From assembly GCA_963402885.1 (NCBI GenBank), contig OY727096.1, positions 24,657,820 to 24,721,819 of the forward strand: a DNA stretch of 64,000 bases. The letters are read 5' to 3'. The notes beneath the pieces are model-generated. The model made no database searches, was not told where the DNA came from, and was given only the letters and a program-made list of their open reading frames with translations. This document shows, in pieces, positions 42,952 through 57,400 of the stretch (position 1 is the first letter of the stretch; every line of letters begins with the position of its first letter). A program made the translations under genes and the position numbers. The DNA is from Antedon bifida (taxonomy: Eukaryota > Echinodermata > Crinoidea > Comatulida > Antedonidae).

Positions 42952-45480
42952 ACTGCCCAATGTCTGCATAGAGCACCAACAAATTCTGGAACTCGATTTT
43001 CTTGAGATGAGTTGGTCAAGCATACAACTAAATCATTTCCACTTTGTAAGTGGACGATGACCAGTTGGTCTGTTCCTGGACTTATACTCAGAGCTGTTAT
43101 CTGTTTGAAAAAAGAATACCTTTAATTTAAATTCTGAACAAATTGACAGAGTGTGACTCCCTGCCGGTACTCTTTTTAAAAAAAGATAGCAATATTTTTT
43201 TTCTTAGATGTTTAGATGATTAATTAATTAACTAAATTTATCTTTATAACTTTGGATGGATAGAAATGTGTAAACTTGTACCATTGTTTTAATTGTACTG
43301 TACAACATTCAAACAAATCTCCAATGGCTTATACATAGATGTCAAGTGGGGTTCAAAAAGAATAGATGGGGTGGTAAAGCTTGAGGTCACTGAGCTGGAC
43401 TTGACTAGTCTCACCATGGAGGAAATATATAGGAGATTCTTCGGTCTGATTTATTGTTTACAGCCTAATTATTAAACAATTAACTCTTTATGCTACGACG
43501 TTACAATGTGCATCCGTGCGTGCTGATCTTATCATTTCCGGCAGCATCTGTGTATAGACCGTTGTACCGCTCTATATATTATTTTCTCCATGGTTTCACA
43601 TTCAGTGAGAGTTTGACACTTTCTCTTATGGATTGGCTTTGTTTTTTACTAACCTCGGTGATATTGATATGCGACATTGACTTGAAGACATTCTTTGGAT
43701 CCAGCTTGTAGATATATTTATCTGTTACCAATATGGCTCGATCTGCACACTTATTATGCTTATTAACCTATAACAAATTGAACAAATGTTTAAGTAATGT
43801 ATTATTATCAAACAAAGCTTGCTAAATAATTGCATAAACAAGTTGACTTGATATTTAATATATGTCTTTAAAAAGCTGCTAGGGGTTGAGCCTTTTGGCA
43901 GATACTGTAAAGTGACTTTTAATATCCATTGTTGACACACTATTAATATTATGTGTTTGCATTCCTGGACCCGCCTCTGATTATAGTAATTGTATTCTAT
44001 TTGGTCGGGCTATTATTATTATTAATTAATATTAATCAGAGAGATTATATTAAAACACTCATTAAATAAACACATCAATTGTGAAACTGTTTTTAACAGA
44101 ATTACAATATTACTTGTTTTGGTGATTCTGCAAATAATACATATAAAACATTCATTAAATATAAACACATGTTATTCTAGAAGCTAAGCTTTGATAGATG
44201 TATGTCTACAAAATATATGCAATACAATATATTAATAATATATACGTGTGGAAGAGGTAATAATCTAGGAAAGTACTTTTTTAGACAAATTCAAGAGAAA
44301 TATAGAAAAACAACTGACTTGTTACACATTGTTTTGCCTGTCTGCAATGCGATTAATTGAAATTATCAATCAAAACATTCATAAATGCAATCATCCATCC
44401 CGTATGTATGTCATGGGAAATACCGCACTTGGCATTGTTTCACTTTTGTTTTTCTTTCACATTCTGTTTTTGCTATTAAAGAGTTTCTTATTATGTATAG
44501 TTTCAGTAAAGTCAGGGTACAAGAAATTTGGCAAAAATGGTGGTGGTGGGATTATACTGGGAATGCATTAACAATGAACTAGTGTCCAAATCTAGCCTAC
44601 ATTTGGGGGTGGGATTATACTTGATCATGGGATTACACTCGTGTTCTTAGTAATAACAAAATGGATGGTGTACTGTACCTTTACAACGGTGGAAGAGAAA
44701 AGCACTTTGTTGAATTTATCTTTGTTCTTCAGATTGCTGCTTGCAGACACAAATGGAGCGGTCTGATTGTTGTCTGTTAGCTGGAAGACAAACTTTTTAT
44801 GTCAATAGTGATCTTAGGTTTTCTTAGATGTGCCAACGCGACTACGCAGCAGTATCAAGCATCATTTTGTGTATGCTCATATTATTATTCTTTATGCCAA
44901 GAAAGAGATATAAAACAAAGAAAAACATCAAAGACCACAATGTATGTTGCCAGGATACAAAAAAAGAGAACCGAATTACTATGGCTAATAGAATAGAGAT
45001 GTTATTGAATATTATATATGTGCTAAGAACCTGTGTTTTCATAATGCATATGTTTCTGAATGTGAAAAGAATGATTTTATGCCTCAAAAGCTGCTGATTC
45101 TTAAGTCATGTGATTATAACCTCATCCCGGCCACATTTGTGAATAATTTAGTCGAGAGGTTACGGATGAGCGATCGGTTCTTTTTTACAATTGTATTTCT
45201 TTTCTCAATCAAAGTAACATTTATTTCTCTTCTTCTCTTTCATAGAATATAAAAATTAACAGTAAATATGATTAAAATAAGAGGGACAACATTCCAAAAA
45301 AGCGAAACTTGTATAAGGCAGCCGTCTGAACTTACGGAGGCTAGATAATTTCCCTGCCACTTTCGTCTGTAACCCCAATCACTTCGTTTTCCTCTTAGTG
45401 CGTTCATTGCTGCTGCTTTGATCCGTACTTGTTCCCATTCCTCCTTTGGTATCCTTGATAACACTGTCTTTGCAACCCAT
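42952..45480 (-). CDS. MYO1D: Myosin-Id TH1 tail
   Basis: Exons 45480-45336 ([24 protein letters not shown]), 44780-44679 ([24 protein letters not shown]), 43767-43654 ([17 protein letters not shown]) and 43100-42952 ([27 protein letters not shown]). The basic TH1 region contains the PH-like lipid-binding segment of class I myosins. The last visible exon has a strong gtgagt donor two bases before an in-frame TGA. Vertebrate MYO1D has about 55-60 further residues, which probably lie in one more exon that I could not place. Confidence 0.85.
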
Positions 45481-48400
45481 CTTTACAAGTAAAAAATAGT
45501 AAATAATATGAATAAAGTATAACAAAGATTAAAACTGAAAAAAATGATACTTGATGAAGAGAGATTACAATATCCTTCACTGCCTTTAATTAATTTATTT
45601 ATAATTCAATTTTTTATCACTGTCTTTGCAACCCATCTTAAGTAAAAAATAGTAAATAATATGAATAAAGTATAACAAAGATTAAAACTGAAAAAAATGA
45701 TACTTGATAAATACAATTTCAATTCAATTTTTGTTTTTATGAATTTATTATTTAAATATAAATAGCTATACAGTAGTTTACTTTGTATGTTGATTCGATA
45801 TTGTAATATATAGAAATATTTATATTTTTAGAATTAATATAATATAACTAGATTTAAACCAGTTTTACTAATGGCCTTTGTAATCTTTTTTCAAGGACAA
45901 TTTACACAGATGAGCAGTAACGGTAATACAAATATAGAATCTATGTTATTCCTTATGACCATTTACACGCAACGCAGAGTGGACGGGTGGTTTCCGCTCA
46001 GGATAGATACAGACTCTATGTGGGAAAAGCTACGCGGTTTTCCGCTTATACTGCAATGCAATTAATTTATGATTCTAGATGTTTGTTTAAATATAGTTCC
46101 GCATACTGTCAGTCTCCTAAAGCTCTAATGAATAGCCTTTATCATAAAAAAGTAATACATTTCTTTCTGATACCTTTTGTGGTTAAAATATAATATTCAA
46201 TATTAAGCAAAGCAATTTTTACCTGTTATGCATCTTTTTCATTTCAGCAGTGAAGCCAAGCAACACATGAGGTGGTGGAGGCCAGGCACGGTTCCTACCT
46301 AAATCTCGCGAATGTTTCACGTCTCGGAACGTTTCGATGACTTTCTTCATAAATTGCCTGGCCTTGTAACGTTTGTAACAGTTCATTACTAGGTAAATAG
46401 CACGCATACGGCGTGCTAGAAGCCTAGCTGCTGTCCCGCGCCAAACCTACAAAATACAATTTATAACAATTTGATATAGATTTTTGCTGTGAAATTGCAC
46501 TACACAAGCATTAATTTGTATGGCTTAGGATAAGAATACCCTACGGGTGTGATAACAACTATTAAATGTAATGAACCTTTTGCAATAGAAGTACAATAGA
46601 TGGTAACAGTTTTCTCCTCTCTTCTTCTAGAACCACGATTGTTTTGGGCGTTCGTATAAACAGCTTTGAGCGTCCATACTTGACGTCATCAGCAAATCCC
46701 ATGTGCTCAACGATAACTTTACTCCCGTCTTCTTCAGTACCGTCATGGAAGTTTGGCCAAGTGTAGTGTGTCAACATCTTGTATCTACAAGGTTTAAAAA
46801 AAAAATTAAAATTCAATAACTAAAAATAAAAACCCTCACAAAACTGAAAACTTGGAGGTTTGCACTCTTGATTCCATATCTGTGTGTTCATGATGATGCA
46901 TACAACATATGTATGGATGTAAAAAGTATTTACCTTTGTAAGAATCTTGAATAGTGTATACGAGCAGCAAAGCCAGCCCGACGTACACGCACGTTTTCTA
47001 ACAAACCCAAATATCGCACCTGATGAAGGCATCTTTCATCATTGAACAGAAGTGGAGATTTCTGCTCATTTGGCTTGATGCATCTAACATAATATGGCTC
47101 CTGCAAAGAATAATTTTGTGTTATGAAAGTCAGTTGAAGAAACGAACAAGGAGAAATATTTGTTTTAACTCTAATGCCAGTACCTCTGTTTAAGGGATAC
47201 CACTTCACAAGGGACACCTATATTCAGGGGACACCTCTATTCAGGGGATACCTCTATTCAGGGGATACCTCTATACAGGGGACACCTCTATTTAGGAGAC
47301 ACCTCTATTTAAGAGACACCTCTATTTATGGGACACCTCTATTTAAGGGACACCTCTTTCAGGGGACACAACTATTTAAGGAACACCTCTACTTACAGGA
47401 CATTCTATTCAGGAGAATCTCTATTCAAGGAATTCCTATTCAGGAATATCTCTATTCAGGGGACACCTCTATTTAAGAGACACTTTGTCAGGTCTTTCAT
47501 AGGGGTTCAACAGCACTCAAATGCAATGGAGTAATAACATGAAATCAACCGCAATTCATTACTTTCTATCAAAATCTTAACTTACCTTGGTAGTAAGTTT
47601 CTTCACAAGGTCAATCATTGAGTTTTTGAAAATTGTACCTGCAGTCAAAGGTCTTTTTGTAACCTGTTAATGTTAATAAGAAGAATTAAGCAAACATGAT
47701 GATAAAAACAGAATATATACAACATGACAGGGTAGGAAACTAGCTATTAAAAATAGATTACAACCAGCAAACATTAGCTAGCTTTTAAAATGTCAACCAC
47801 AGATTGTAAGAAATCTACTAGCATGATAGTTTGCTAGGGTAAATTTTGAAACCTGAAATGGTGAATTAAATATAGTAAAGAACCAGTGTAATCTTAATAA
47901 TAAACAATTATTATAATTTTTGTTTTATAAAGCAATAGTATTATTAACCTCAACCAGACCTATAATATTGAATGATTGCCCTTCACCACATTATAAAATA
48001 GCAGAAGCAAAGGATTATGGGTGAAGATGAGGAAATCTATGAGAATGTGAGAATGAGAAACAGCTGCCTAACCTAGATTCAAACCAAGAATCTTCTGCTT
48101 GATAATGATAATAATCTGAATATTTTAAGCTCTTTACAAAAAGGTCTTGCAGCGCTTTAAATTAAAAGGTGGGTTTTAAGAACAGATTTAATATATTATA
48201 TTTATTTGTAATATACAGAAATCCTACAGTTAGACAACTTGGGCTTTCATTGTATGGTACAAATTAGGATAGTGACTCTTTAACACACTCGCTGTGGTAT
48301 GTGGAATAATATTAATTTTTGAATGTTTGCACACTTACAGAATGTGTGAGAGATTGAAGTTTTTTTCATGAGAAAATGGGGCAGGAGTTTAATCTATGAC

Positions 48401-51400
48401 TCTGGGATTGGTAGCCAAGTATCTTAAATACAAAGCTACAACTCTACTTTGATAAATCATGTCGAATCTATAATGGCGCTACAATTAATATACCTCCAAC
48501 ACACTCTGTTGTCCGTCTGGCCACATTTCTCTAATTGACTTATTGCTGCTTGAATACAGTAGACGTTTGAAATCTTGGTATAAGGTGTCTTTATTCTTAT
48601 CCATGTAGCCTCTTACATCGTACCTGCAATATGTGGTGTGGGAATGTGCAGAAAAAGCAGCCGGTGAAAAAACAATGATGGATATACAATGGACTGACAA
48701 AATGATGCTGGCTCTTGCAATTTATAATAATATTAATGTTTATAAATATTTTTTAGTATACCTAAGCCCTTTATAAATTACTTTATTACAGAAAATTTCA
48801 TTTCAAACACAGGAGAAAAGCAAGATACAAATCTGACATTCATTATTCGGTTGATAAATTTTAATAAAATTTAAAAAAATTTTCAATATAAAACTGTGTA
48901 GTTTATAGTGGTTCCCAAGTTCAAAGTATCTATAATATAATATCTGCAAAAATAAATTTGTTTAATGATAAAAATCTTTTTAAAATGTTGAACTTTGTAA
49001 CTAACAAGATGCAAAATGCTGTTTATCAAGTTTTGTTACACAAAAGCAGACGATACATATTGACAGTTATTTAACATATCACCAATTTTCCCAATTTTAA
49101 AATGATTAACAAACACAGATTGCAATTCACAGAAAATGAGGCAGGGTGCAAAGCCAATGATTAGAATGGCAATGGTGAACTGTGACCTCTGACCTGTTTG
49201 ACACTTTGTTTTCCATCAGGCCACATGGCTTTAAGGGTGGGGTTACTACTATTGTACAACAATCGTTTGAAATCCTGAAACAAGCTGTCTCTGTTCTTGA
49301 TCAAAAACTGATGGATAACGTAGCTGTAAAAATGTTATTTATTTAATTAAAACTAATTGGGTTAAAAATAAGAATACACATGGGTTCCATCAAAGAGATA
49401 CTATTATTATTCACTATAATATGCCTATGCTTCCATGAAAAGTGGGTGAAGAGATGTTCGATCTAGTATACAAATATACCTCATATATTGGTAGAATATT
49501 TTCTTAAACAGTTAATTGATTTAGAGGAAAAACAAACATGAGATCAATAGAATATCACACTGCAACTTCAGACTAGAAGCCTAGAGAAATAATGAGAGAA
49601 GTATTAAGAAATTCCTGAAAACCAAACTATATTATGTGGCACTTACGTGACATCACCTGCATAATGGCGTATTCTGAAGTCTTGGCTGTGTACCAGAGTC
49701 TTGTCAGTGGGCTGGAGAGCTCTACTTGTGTAATGAGGGTGTTTGGTTAACTTTTTGTTCATTGCATCGAGAAACATCTAGAACAATGGTGAATTAAACA
49801 AAACAAATAATTATTAGAGTGTTAGAGAGTCGCTATCCAATCAGGTTTGAAAAATACCATGAAAGTCGTACTGGTCTAATGGTTAGGACATTTGCATATC
49901 AAGCAGAAGGTTCTGGGTTCGAATCCCGGTTGTCTCATTCTCACAGATTTCCTCATATTATCCAATTAATTAATAAATTTTCAGTATATCATCATCATCG
50001 TTTAGAATTTGTTCTGTGCCTGTGGTGTTTATATATTATTTGATATATTCACAAATGGAAAACAGCAGTAAAGGTAAATTAAATAAAGACAAGTACCTCA
50101 TCAGTGACTTTGCCAACATTCAGACAAGCTTCATCCAAGATGGCAATGATGCCTTTATGGTTCTCCTCCACCAGGTCACAGATGATTCTGTTGTTAAAGT
50201 ACTCAATTGACTGCCATTCAATTCCTTCTCTTTCATACTCCTCTTGCTCTTGCTTCAAAACTAATTCTATAAACAGTTGCTGAAGTTTCTCATTGCAGTA
50301 GTTTATACAGAATTGTTCAAAACTAAAAGAACAATTTAATTTAAAGTGATTATTTGTTGACCTATGACATGTGATACATATATGACACTGTATTACAGTA
50401 GTTGTTATATTGATTGACCTTATTAAGTACCTAGCTACAAAAAGCCTAACATGAGTTCAAAATTCAAATTATGGGTATTAGAACATTTGTAACAATGTTA
50501 TAACAAACTTATTTACCTTAACAAAAATGTTAAATTTTCATAGAAATATAGGCTAAACAAGGATAAACTGTGAGTTAGTGCTTACTTGTGTATTTTTCAC
50601 ATTAATTGCTATTATATACACTACATTTTTAAGACTTCGGAGGAGTTATTACAAAAGAAAAAAAAGTCTAGTTTCATTGTTTTTCTTTTGTAATTTTTTT
50701 TGGGTGTTGCCGTTTCATTACATTGGCATTTTAAATAATTACCGGAAAGATAAAACGTAGAGGGAAATAATTAGGAAAAATATTGTTGGTACACATTTCC
50801 TCCCACATATGCCCACATAAAAATTATATTATTTTAAGTCTAAATTTAGTCCGGAGACATTTCCTTGTACAGTTCATCTAAAATCTATAGCCACTAGTAA
50901 TTACTTTGTTCTTTATTTAGTGGTAAATACAACATATAATACATAAAAGGTGTCTGATTGAAGTAAACAGGAAAAACTACAAAAATCAGTCATTGAAATA
51001 TAAATTCTTATTAAAAGAAAACAAGCCTTGCTATTTCAACCATAGAAATATTAAAACCATAGAAATATTAAAACAACTAGCGAGCTAAATAGATGACACT
51101 GATATATAATGCAAACAGGGTCTGTTCTCCTCAAAATGGCGACCGCATCACTAATTTAGTATATAAATTAATAACCAAAACAATATCAAGAAAACTCCAT
51201 AAATCAGACGATAAAGACTCTATTAAGGGGACACCTTTTAAGGACCAACAAAAAAATTATCCATTTAATAGTGGTTTATTTTAGTATTAAAACATATATT
51301 GCCTCTTGATTCTCGTAATAAGGGTGTCCCCTGAATATCAAAAAGGGATTCTATAGTACAGTACGTTTTTATAAAATTAATTATATTTTAATGCCAATGA

Positions 51401-54400
51401 AATTTTTGCATATGAAGATCGTAATGAACAGAATGCTCAATATGTAAGTGTATGTGACTTCAACTATCATGTGATTGGCCGATTGAGAATGCAGTCAAAT
51501 TTAATGGTCCCTCTCTCCGTGTGGCTATTATTTTGAGCTATGATTGTGTTGGATTTGACTCGCTCTCTATCAAAAATATATTTGACCAAATGAAATTGAC
51601 TGACCAAACATACTTTGATTGATTAGTTGACTTTAATACTTTACATTTTAGAAATTACAAGATGTGGGTCAAGATAGAATAGATTTTAATTGTTTATGTT
51701 TGAATTGCTGACTAACTACTTTAGTCAATGTGTGTGGGTGATTGAGAATATTTAAACCATCATAGCCAATATTATCTATCAACAATAAAACGATTTATAC
51801 TCTTAATGTCTACAAAGTCATCCTATACATGCTGATTTATCCTGTAATTCAAAACAAAATAAGTATAAAATATTTCTTAATCCGTAAAAATATTTTGAGA
51901 GAATCTCATTCTTGTGTCACTGTTATTAGCGATGTATTTTACCTGTTGTTATCGAAGATCTCAAAGCCATAGATATCAAGCACGCCGATGAGTGTACTCT
52001 TGCCGTGCTTAAGGTTTGAGCCTCTCACCTCAATGGCTTTGTTGACCTTGCTCACGATCCAGCTGAATAGACGATCGTAAATAGCCTGTGTGGTAATAAC
52101 ATGTATTTATATTAGTGATAAAATAAAATTACTTTTAAAAGACGCAGTAAAAGCGTGAATTTTCACAATGTAAACTTCCTGATGTTATAAATAAATTTAG
52201 ATAATTAAAGTCGTACTGTAATTATTTAAATCCTGTAGTAAGATTGAACAAAATTATGCATTTAATCTATACTTTCCATACTACAGTATAACCCCTATTA
52301 ATAGGATCAAACAATGGGGTCCCTTAATAGAAGTAAACCCTGAATATTGGCTGTAGTGTTAACAAATATATTGCTTCTAATTTGTTTCACAGGAAAGTGT
52401 CCACTAAATAGAGGTGTTCTGCGTATAGGGGTGTCTAAATGGATGGATTCTATATGTGCATTCATTGCAAGCATAATATTAATGGTTATCAAAATATTGT
52501 AATTTATTCACGTATGTAAATTATCATTAATCACATGTGTGAATATCATTATAATTTGCATGCAGCATAATGTTTGGATAATTAATTAAGGATTTGCACA
52601 GTGAAATTGCATAAAAGTAAATATTAGTTCATAGTCAAAAGAAATTGTCAATTTCCATTCAAAGTACTACCATTTTCTTTACATTGTGAAAATAGTATTA
52701 TTTGTATCATTTTATGTCTTTAGGCACATGTGGCTTACCAAAAGGATTACCAATAGTAAATAAGTCACTGTCCTATCAGATAGGTGGTAATTCCCCTGAT
52801 ACAGGGCTATTTTCTGAACCAGTTTCCAGCCAGCCTCAGGTTCTTTAAAGTGCACACAGGTTGTAACTGTGTACACCGGACCTACGGTTTATAGTCCTTA
52901 TCCGAGAAGACTTATTCCACCACCAGAACTAGGAGCAAGTCAGCCTCAAACCCATGCCGATATTGTTGGCTCTTTAGGTACGGTAAACGCTGTCCCTGCT
53001 TTAACTGATTGGACATTTGACTGGCTAATTAAATTATTAAATATTATTATTATATTTATTTCAATAAACCAGGAAAGAATGAATATGCAATATTTTTCAG
53101 GGTCATTCCATAACAATACCATATACAGGCATAATGAGGAAGTTATAAACTGCAGGCATGATCAACTATGCAAAACTACCACATTCTGTATATGATTCTA
53201 TTGATATTAGCCCACAGCCTGTTTAGTTTTTTTTTTACTTTCTCACATACCATTTAAAGTTCAAACAAAACATCATGCTTATAAAGTATCACAAATATCT
53301 AGCATTTAAATCGCCCAACTAATTCTTAACCATGTGTTTGTATTGTGTATTTCTGCTCCTTTGACATTCAAATAGTCTATCTTGAGAAGCCCAGTGGGAT
53401 TGTTTTCGAGATGGGCTTGTTTTCGAAATTACTTTTGCAAACCAAAGAGGGGACTACTTTTACGGTATGTTTTAATGCTCACACAGAACAACACATGGAA
53501 GATGAGATAACAATAGAAGATCTTAAGAAGATTTTAAGATCAAATAAAAAAAAATCCCCTCCCTCCAATATTGGAGCTGCAGGAACTTATCACTGTTCTT
53601 CCAACAGTCGCATTTAGTATAAAAACAATCACGGTCTTGTTCTAAAAGATGAATGGAAATATAAACTATCATTCTTGTGTAATTAAATCATAAAAAAAAA
53701 AATTTAAAATCCCGGATGTGAAACTAATTTTTGTTTATTTGGTCTAATCTGATGTATGACTTCCTTTGTATAAAAAAGTGTCAAATTAAATTTCAAGTTG
53801 AATTCTACTCATAAATATCTTGAGACATGTCTCCAAGAAACTTGAAAAGTTGTAAAATCCATATGAAAAAAAAAATACTTTGAGCTTTTCAAGGTTATAG
53901 AATAGAACTAAAGAATAAAAAAAATGATATTAACCTATTGTATATGTCAATATAATAACAGACTAATTTGTCAATTGTCAATTAACTATCAAGTTGAATT
54001 CTGTTAATACCCATCTTAGACTTGTCTCAAAGAAACTCAAGAAGAAAAAAACAAGACCACTTTTAAGATTAATGAAATCATGAATAACACTTTAAATATG
54101 TGGATTTAGAATTCAAGTGTTTAGCTATGAGTATTAGAAAAGTAAGATTGTATGAAAGACAATTTACTCACTTTAAACTATAGAAAATCTAGCTGTTGAA
54201 GAAATATTCCGGTTCTTGTTACTGTTACTACAGTACTTGACCATGATGGTTTTATATATTGCCGATTTAAATTATGATTCTACACTTAAATAAATACACA
54301 CTCCAACCAATAGGTGAAGGCACTCATTTGTCCACGGTGTGAACGAGTAAATTGGAAAGCTTCTACTTATAGAGCAAAAACAGTAGATTGTGTATGTTGG

Positions 54401-57400
54401 ATATACAGTTTGTATTCTTGATTCAAGAAGTATAATCGTTCAGTCACTGAGTTAACAGCGAACATGCGTTAATTACAAAATAGATTACGAGGTGTCAGGT
54501 ACTTGACCCTTCAAATATTTGAATGATCTTACTACTTTGGTACACTACACCCAGATAAGGAAAAATATCATAACTTTTATAGAAGCTACTGTAGAATAGC
54601 ACATGGTCTGGCCAAAAGGCTTACCTAATTACAATAGACTTTTATTTAAAAAAGACCAACCTTAGCAAATGCATCTCTTCCAAATTCTGCTTGTTCTGAC
54701 GTGTGACCTTTCTCCATGACCTCTCCCCTAGCAGCCACAACCCTGGAACACAATGCCTTTTCTAGGTCTTCTTTCTGTACCTGTAGTAGCGCTGTTATCG
54801 TCGACAGATCTTCAGGGTTCTTTACAAAACACTGCTCACTGTCTTCGCTATCAAAAATGATTCCACCCTAATAAAAAACAATTGCTAGTTCATTATCAAG
54901 ATAGGTGCAAACTGTGTATTGGGAAAATTTCATAACAACAAAACTGGGAATAGATAGTTTTAATAATTAAAAACATTAGTAGTAGATTATTATCTATTGG
55001 GATACCTCTATCAAGGGGACACTTTCTAGGGGTAATATCTGTTTTAACACTACGGACAAGCACTTTCAGGGATCACCTCTATTAAGAGGACACCCTGTTG
55101 AGTCCCAACGGTTTCCTTTTAATAGGGATTATACTGTATATAGAAAGAGTCATTTTGATATACACAATCTATTAATAGATATGTGCATACGCTTTCTGTT
55201 TTGTCTTTGTCATTTACATCTTTGTATTGCTTGTTTAAACTGCACTGGATAAGAGAAGTAATTAGGAAGCGGAATCAATCATATATAAACAATGTATTGA
55301 GAGAAATACAACACTGCACATGCCTTAAACATATACAGCAGAACCACTATTATGTTGACAACTTTTGGACCAAACAAGGTGTCTCCTTAATATGGGTGTC
55401 CCCTGGATAGGGGCTGGCAACAGTGTAAAAACATATACTTCCTCATATTTGTTTCTTGGAGAATTTCCCCTTAATAGGGTTGTCTTGATAGAATCGCCTC
55501 TTAATAGGGTTTTCCTCTTAATAGAGTTGTCCCAAAGATGTCTTACTCTTCCTTTCTTGTACTTACTAGGTGCATGATGGATGCAACAGTTGCCCAAACT
55601 GTTTTACACTCATCAGGTGAAAACTGCATATCTCTCATTGCTTCTTGTACAGTTTTGAAATCTTTTCGGTCATTGATTGTTCCAACCTAAAAACCACCAA
55701 AATATGTTTAATAACTATATTGTCAGAAGCAATTATTTTACACATTTTATTATATTTTGTGGATCATATTGTATATATAGATTGATAAAATGAAAAAAAC
55801 ACATTTAACTATTAATTTCAATGACATGTGATCTAGTTGTAGTTCTCTGGAGTAGGGATGTCTACTTTGCTGGCTGTCAGGGTAGGAGCGTCCATTTGCC
55901 CTACTGTAAAGTTTTTTGATTATATCTACCCTAAGCTTTCAGTAGTGGTAGAGACGACTATTGGACCTAATATTTCTATAATACGGATTTCTATACAGAA
56001 AACTGCAAGATCTTTATAAACTTTTTACACTACTAATTTAAACTATATACTTGATTTTCTGTCTAATAAAATGTTGCAGAATAAAAGTGCTTAAATATAA
56101 TATACTGTAAGGTAGATAACATGTATTTTGATATAAAACTAGAAGCCATTTTGTTAAAGATTTTTTTTTCTTGTCATTTGATTGGACGATTTTGGGTCAT
56201 GTGGTGTGCAATAGTACGTACTATTTAATGATCGTGTAAAAACAGGTGTATATTTAATACAATAATGTATGTTTATATATTCGTACGATGGAACAAATAA
56301 TTTCATCAGGTGAAATATGAAATTTACTTTTTAAAATTGAACTTTATCTTTCACCTCAAGAAATGATTTGTACCATCGCACTCATAAACATTTATTATTT
56401 GTATAATATTGCCCTGATAAGTACTTTATACTAATCCATCTACCAGGAAATACTTAAACCATGGACCTATAAATTAATCATTTATTAAAACAATACCAAT
56501 GTAAACTGTAATCTTAAACTGTAAAATGTTCAAGAATTAAATTACACTTTAGTGTATAGATTGAAACATGACATACAGGTAGAAAACCATCAGTGAAAGG
56601 TAACAATTCATTTCAAACAAAGTAAAATATTTGAAAGTTAGATTTTTTTTTTAAAACACAGCAATTTAAAAAACAAAATAATAAATAAAAAACATAACAT
56701 AATTGAAAGGAAAGAATTTAAAAATAAGGATAAAATAAATTTGTAATTAAAATTAAAATCACACAAACCAACAGTGATATTGGTAGGCTGCTTGCCACTT
56801 TTACCTGAATAAACCGAAAATATACACGTATTCCTCCCTTTCGAGGAAAGGGCTATTGTTGGTTTATCTAGATAATCTAGGCACAGAATAGGGACCAAAA
56901 CAAAAATGAAAAAGGGAGAAGAAATACTATGAAATAAAATAATGTAAACTAAAATAAATAAGAAAACATAAATGAAATCAAAAGAAAATTACCGTGTTTT
57001 GGTCATTCTGAAATGGAAAAAAGAAAAAAAATGATCATACTTTATATCGGGGTTTATACATTTTACATTCCATAGGAATTCTAAAATCTATACATTATAG
57101 AATGTATAATACAGTTATAGTATTGTACATCACCAGTTCCTGTGTATGAAACTTGGCATTTAATGGAAACGTAAAATAAAATAACTATTTGTTATTTTCC
57201 ATTTAAAAAAGCAGAAAGTAATTTAGTAAATAATTAAGTAAGTAATTTTTAAATAAAAACAAGGCTAAAAAATAAATACATGGCTGCCGTCACGTGTGCA
57301 AATTTCAGTTAGTGTTTACCGACCGACCAACTGACATAGTGAGCTGTAGAGTCGCGTTTGCACGACAACATTTTAAATATATTAAAAGAGCAATTTTCAT

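Noticed and set aside
47174-47534. Plus-strand frames with GTPLFRGY repeats
   Set aside because: They are translations of the ladder minisatellite in a myosin-Id intron.
49867-49940. Functional tRNA gene
   Set aside because: A and B boxes and two arms are present, but the acceptor stem does not pair and a relative exists nearby, so it is a SINE head.
52869-53195. 108-codon plus-strand open frame
   Set aside because: It overlaps a degenerate interspersed repeat and has no recognisable domain.
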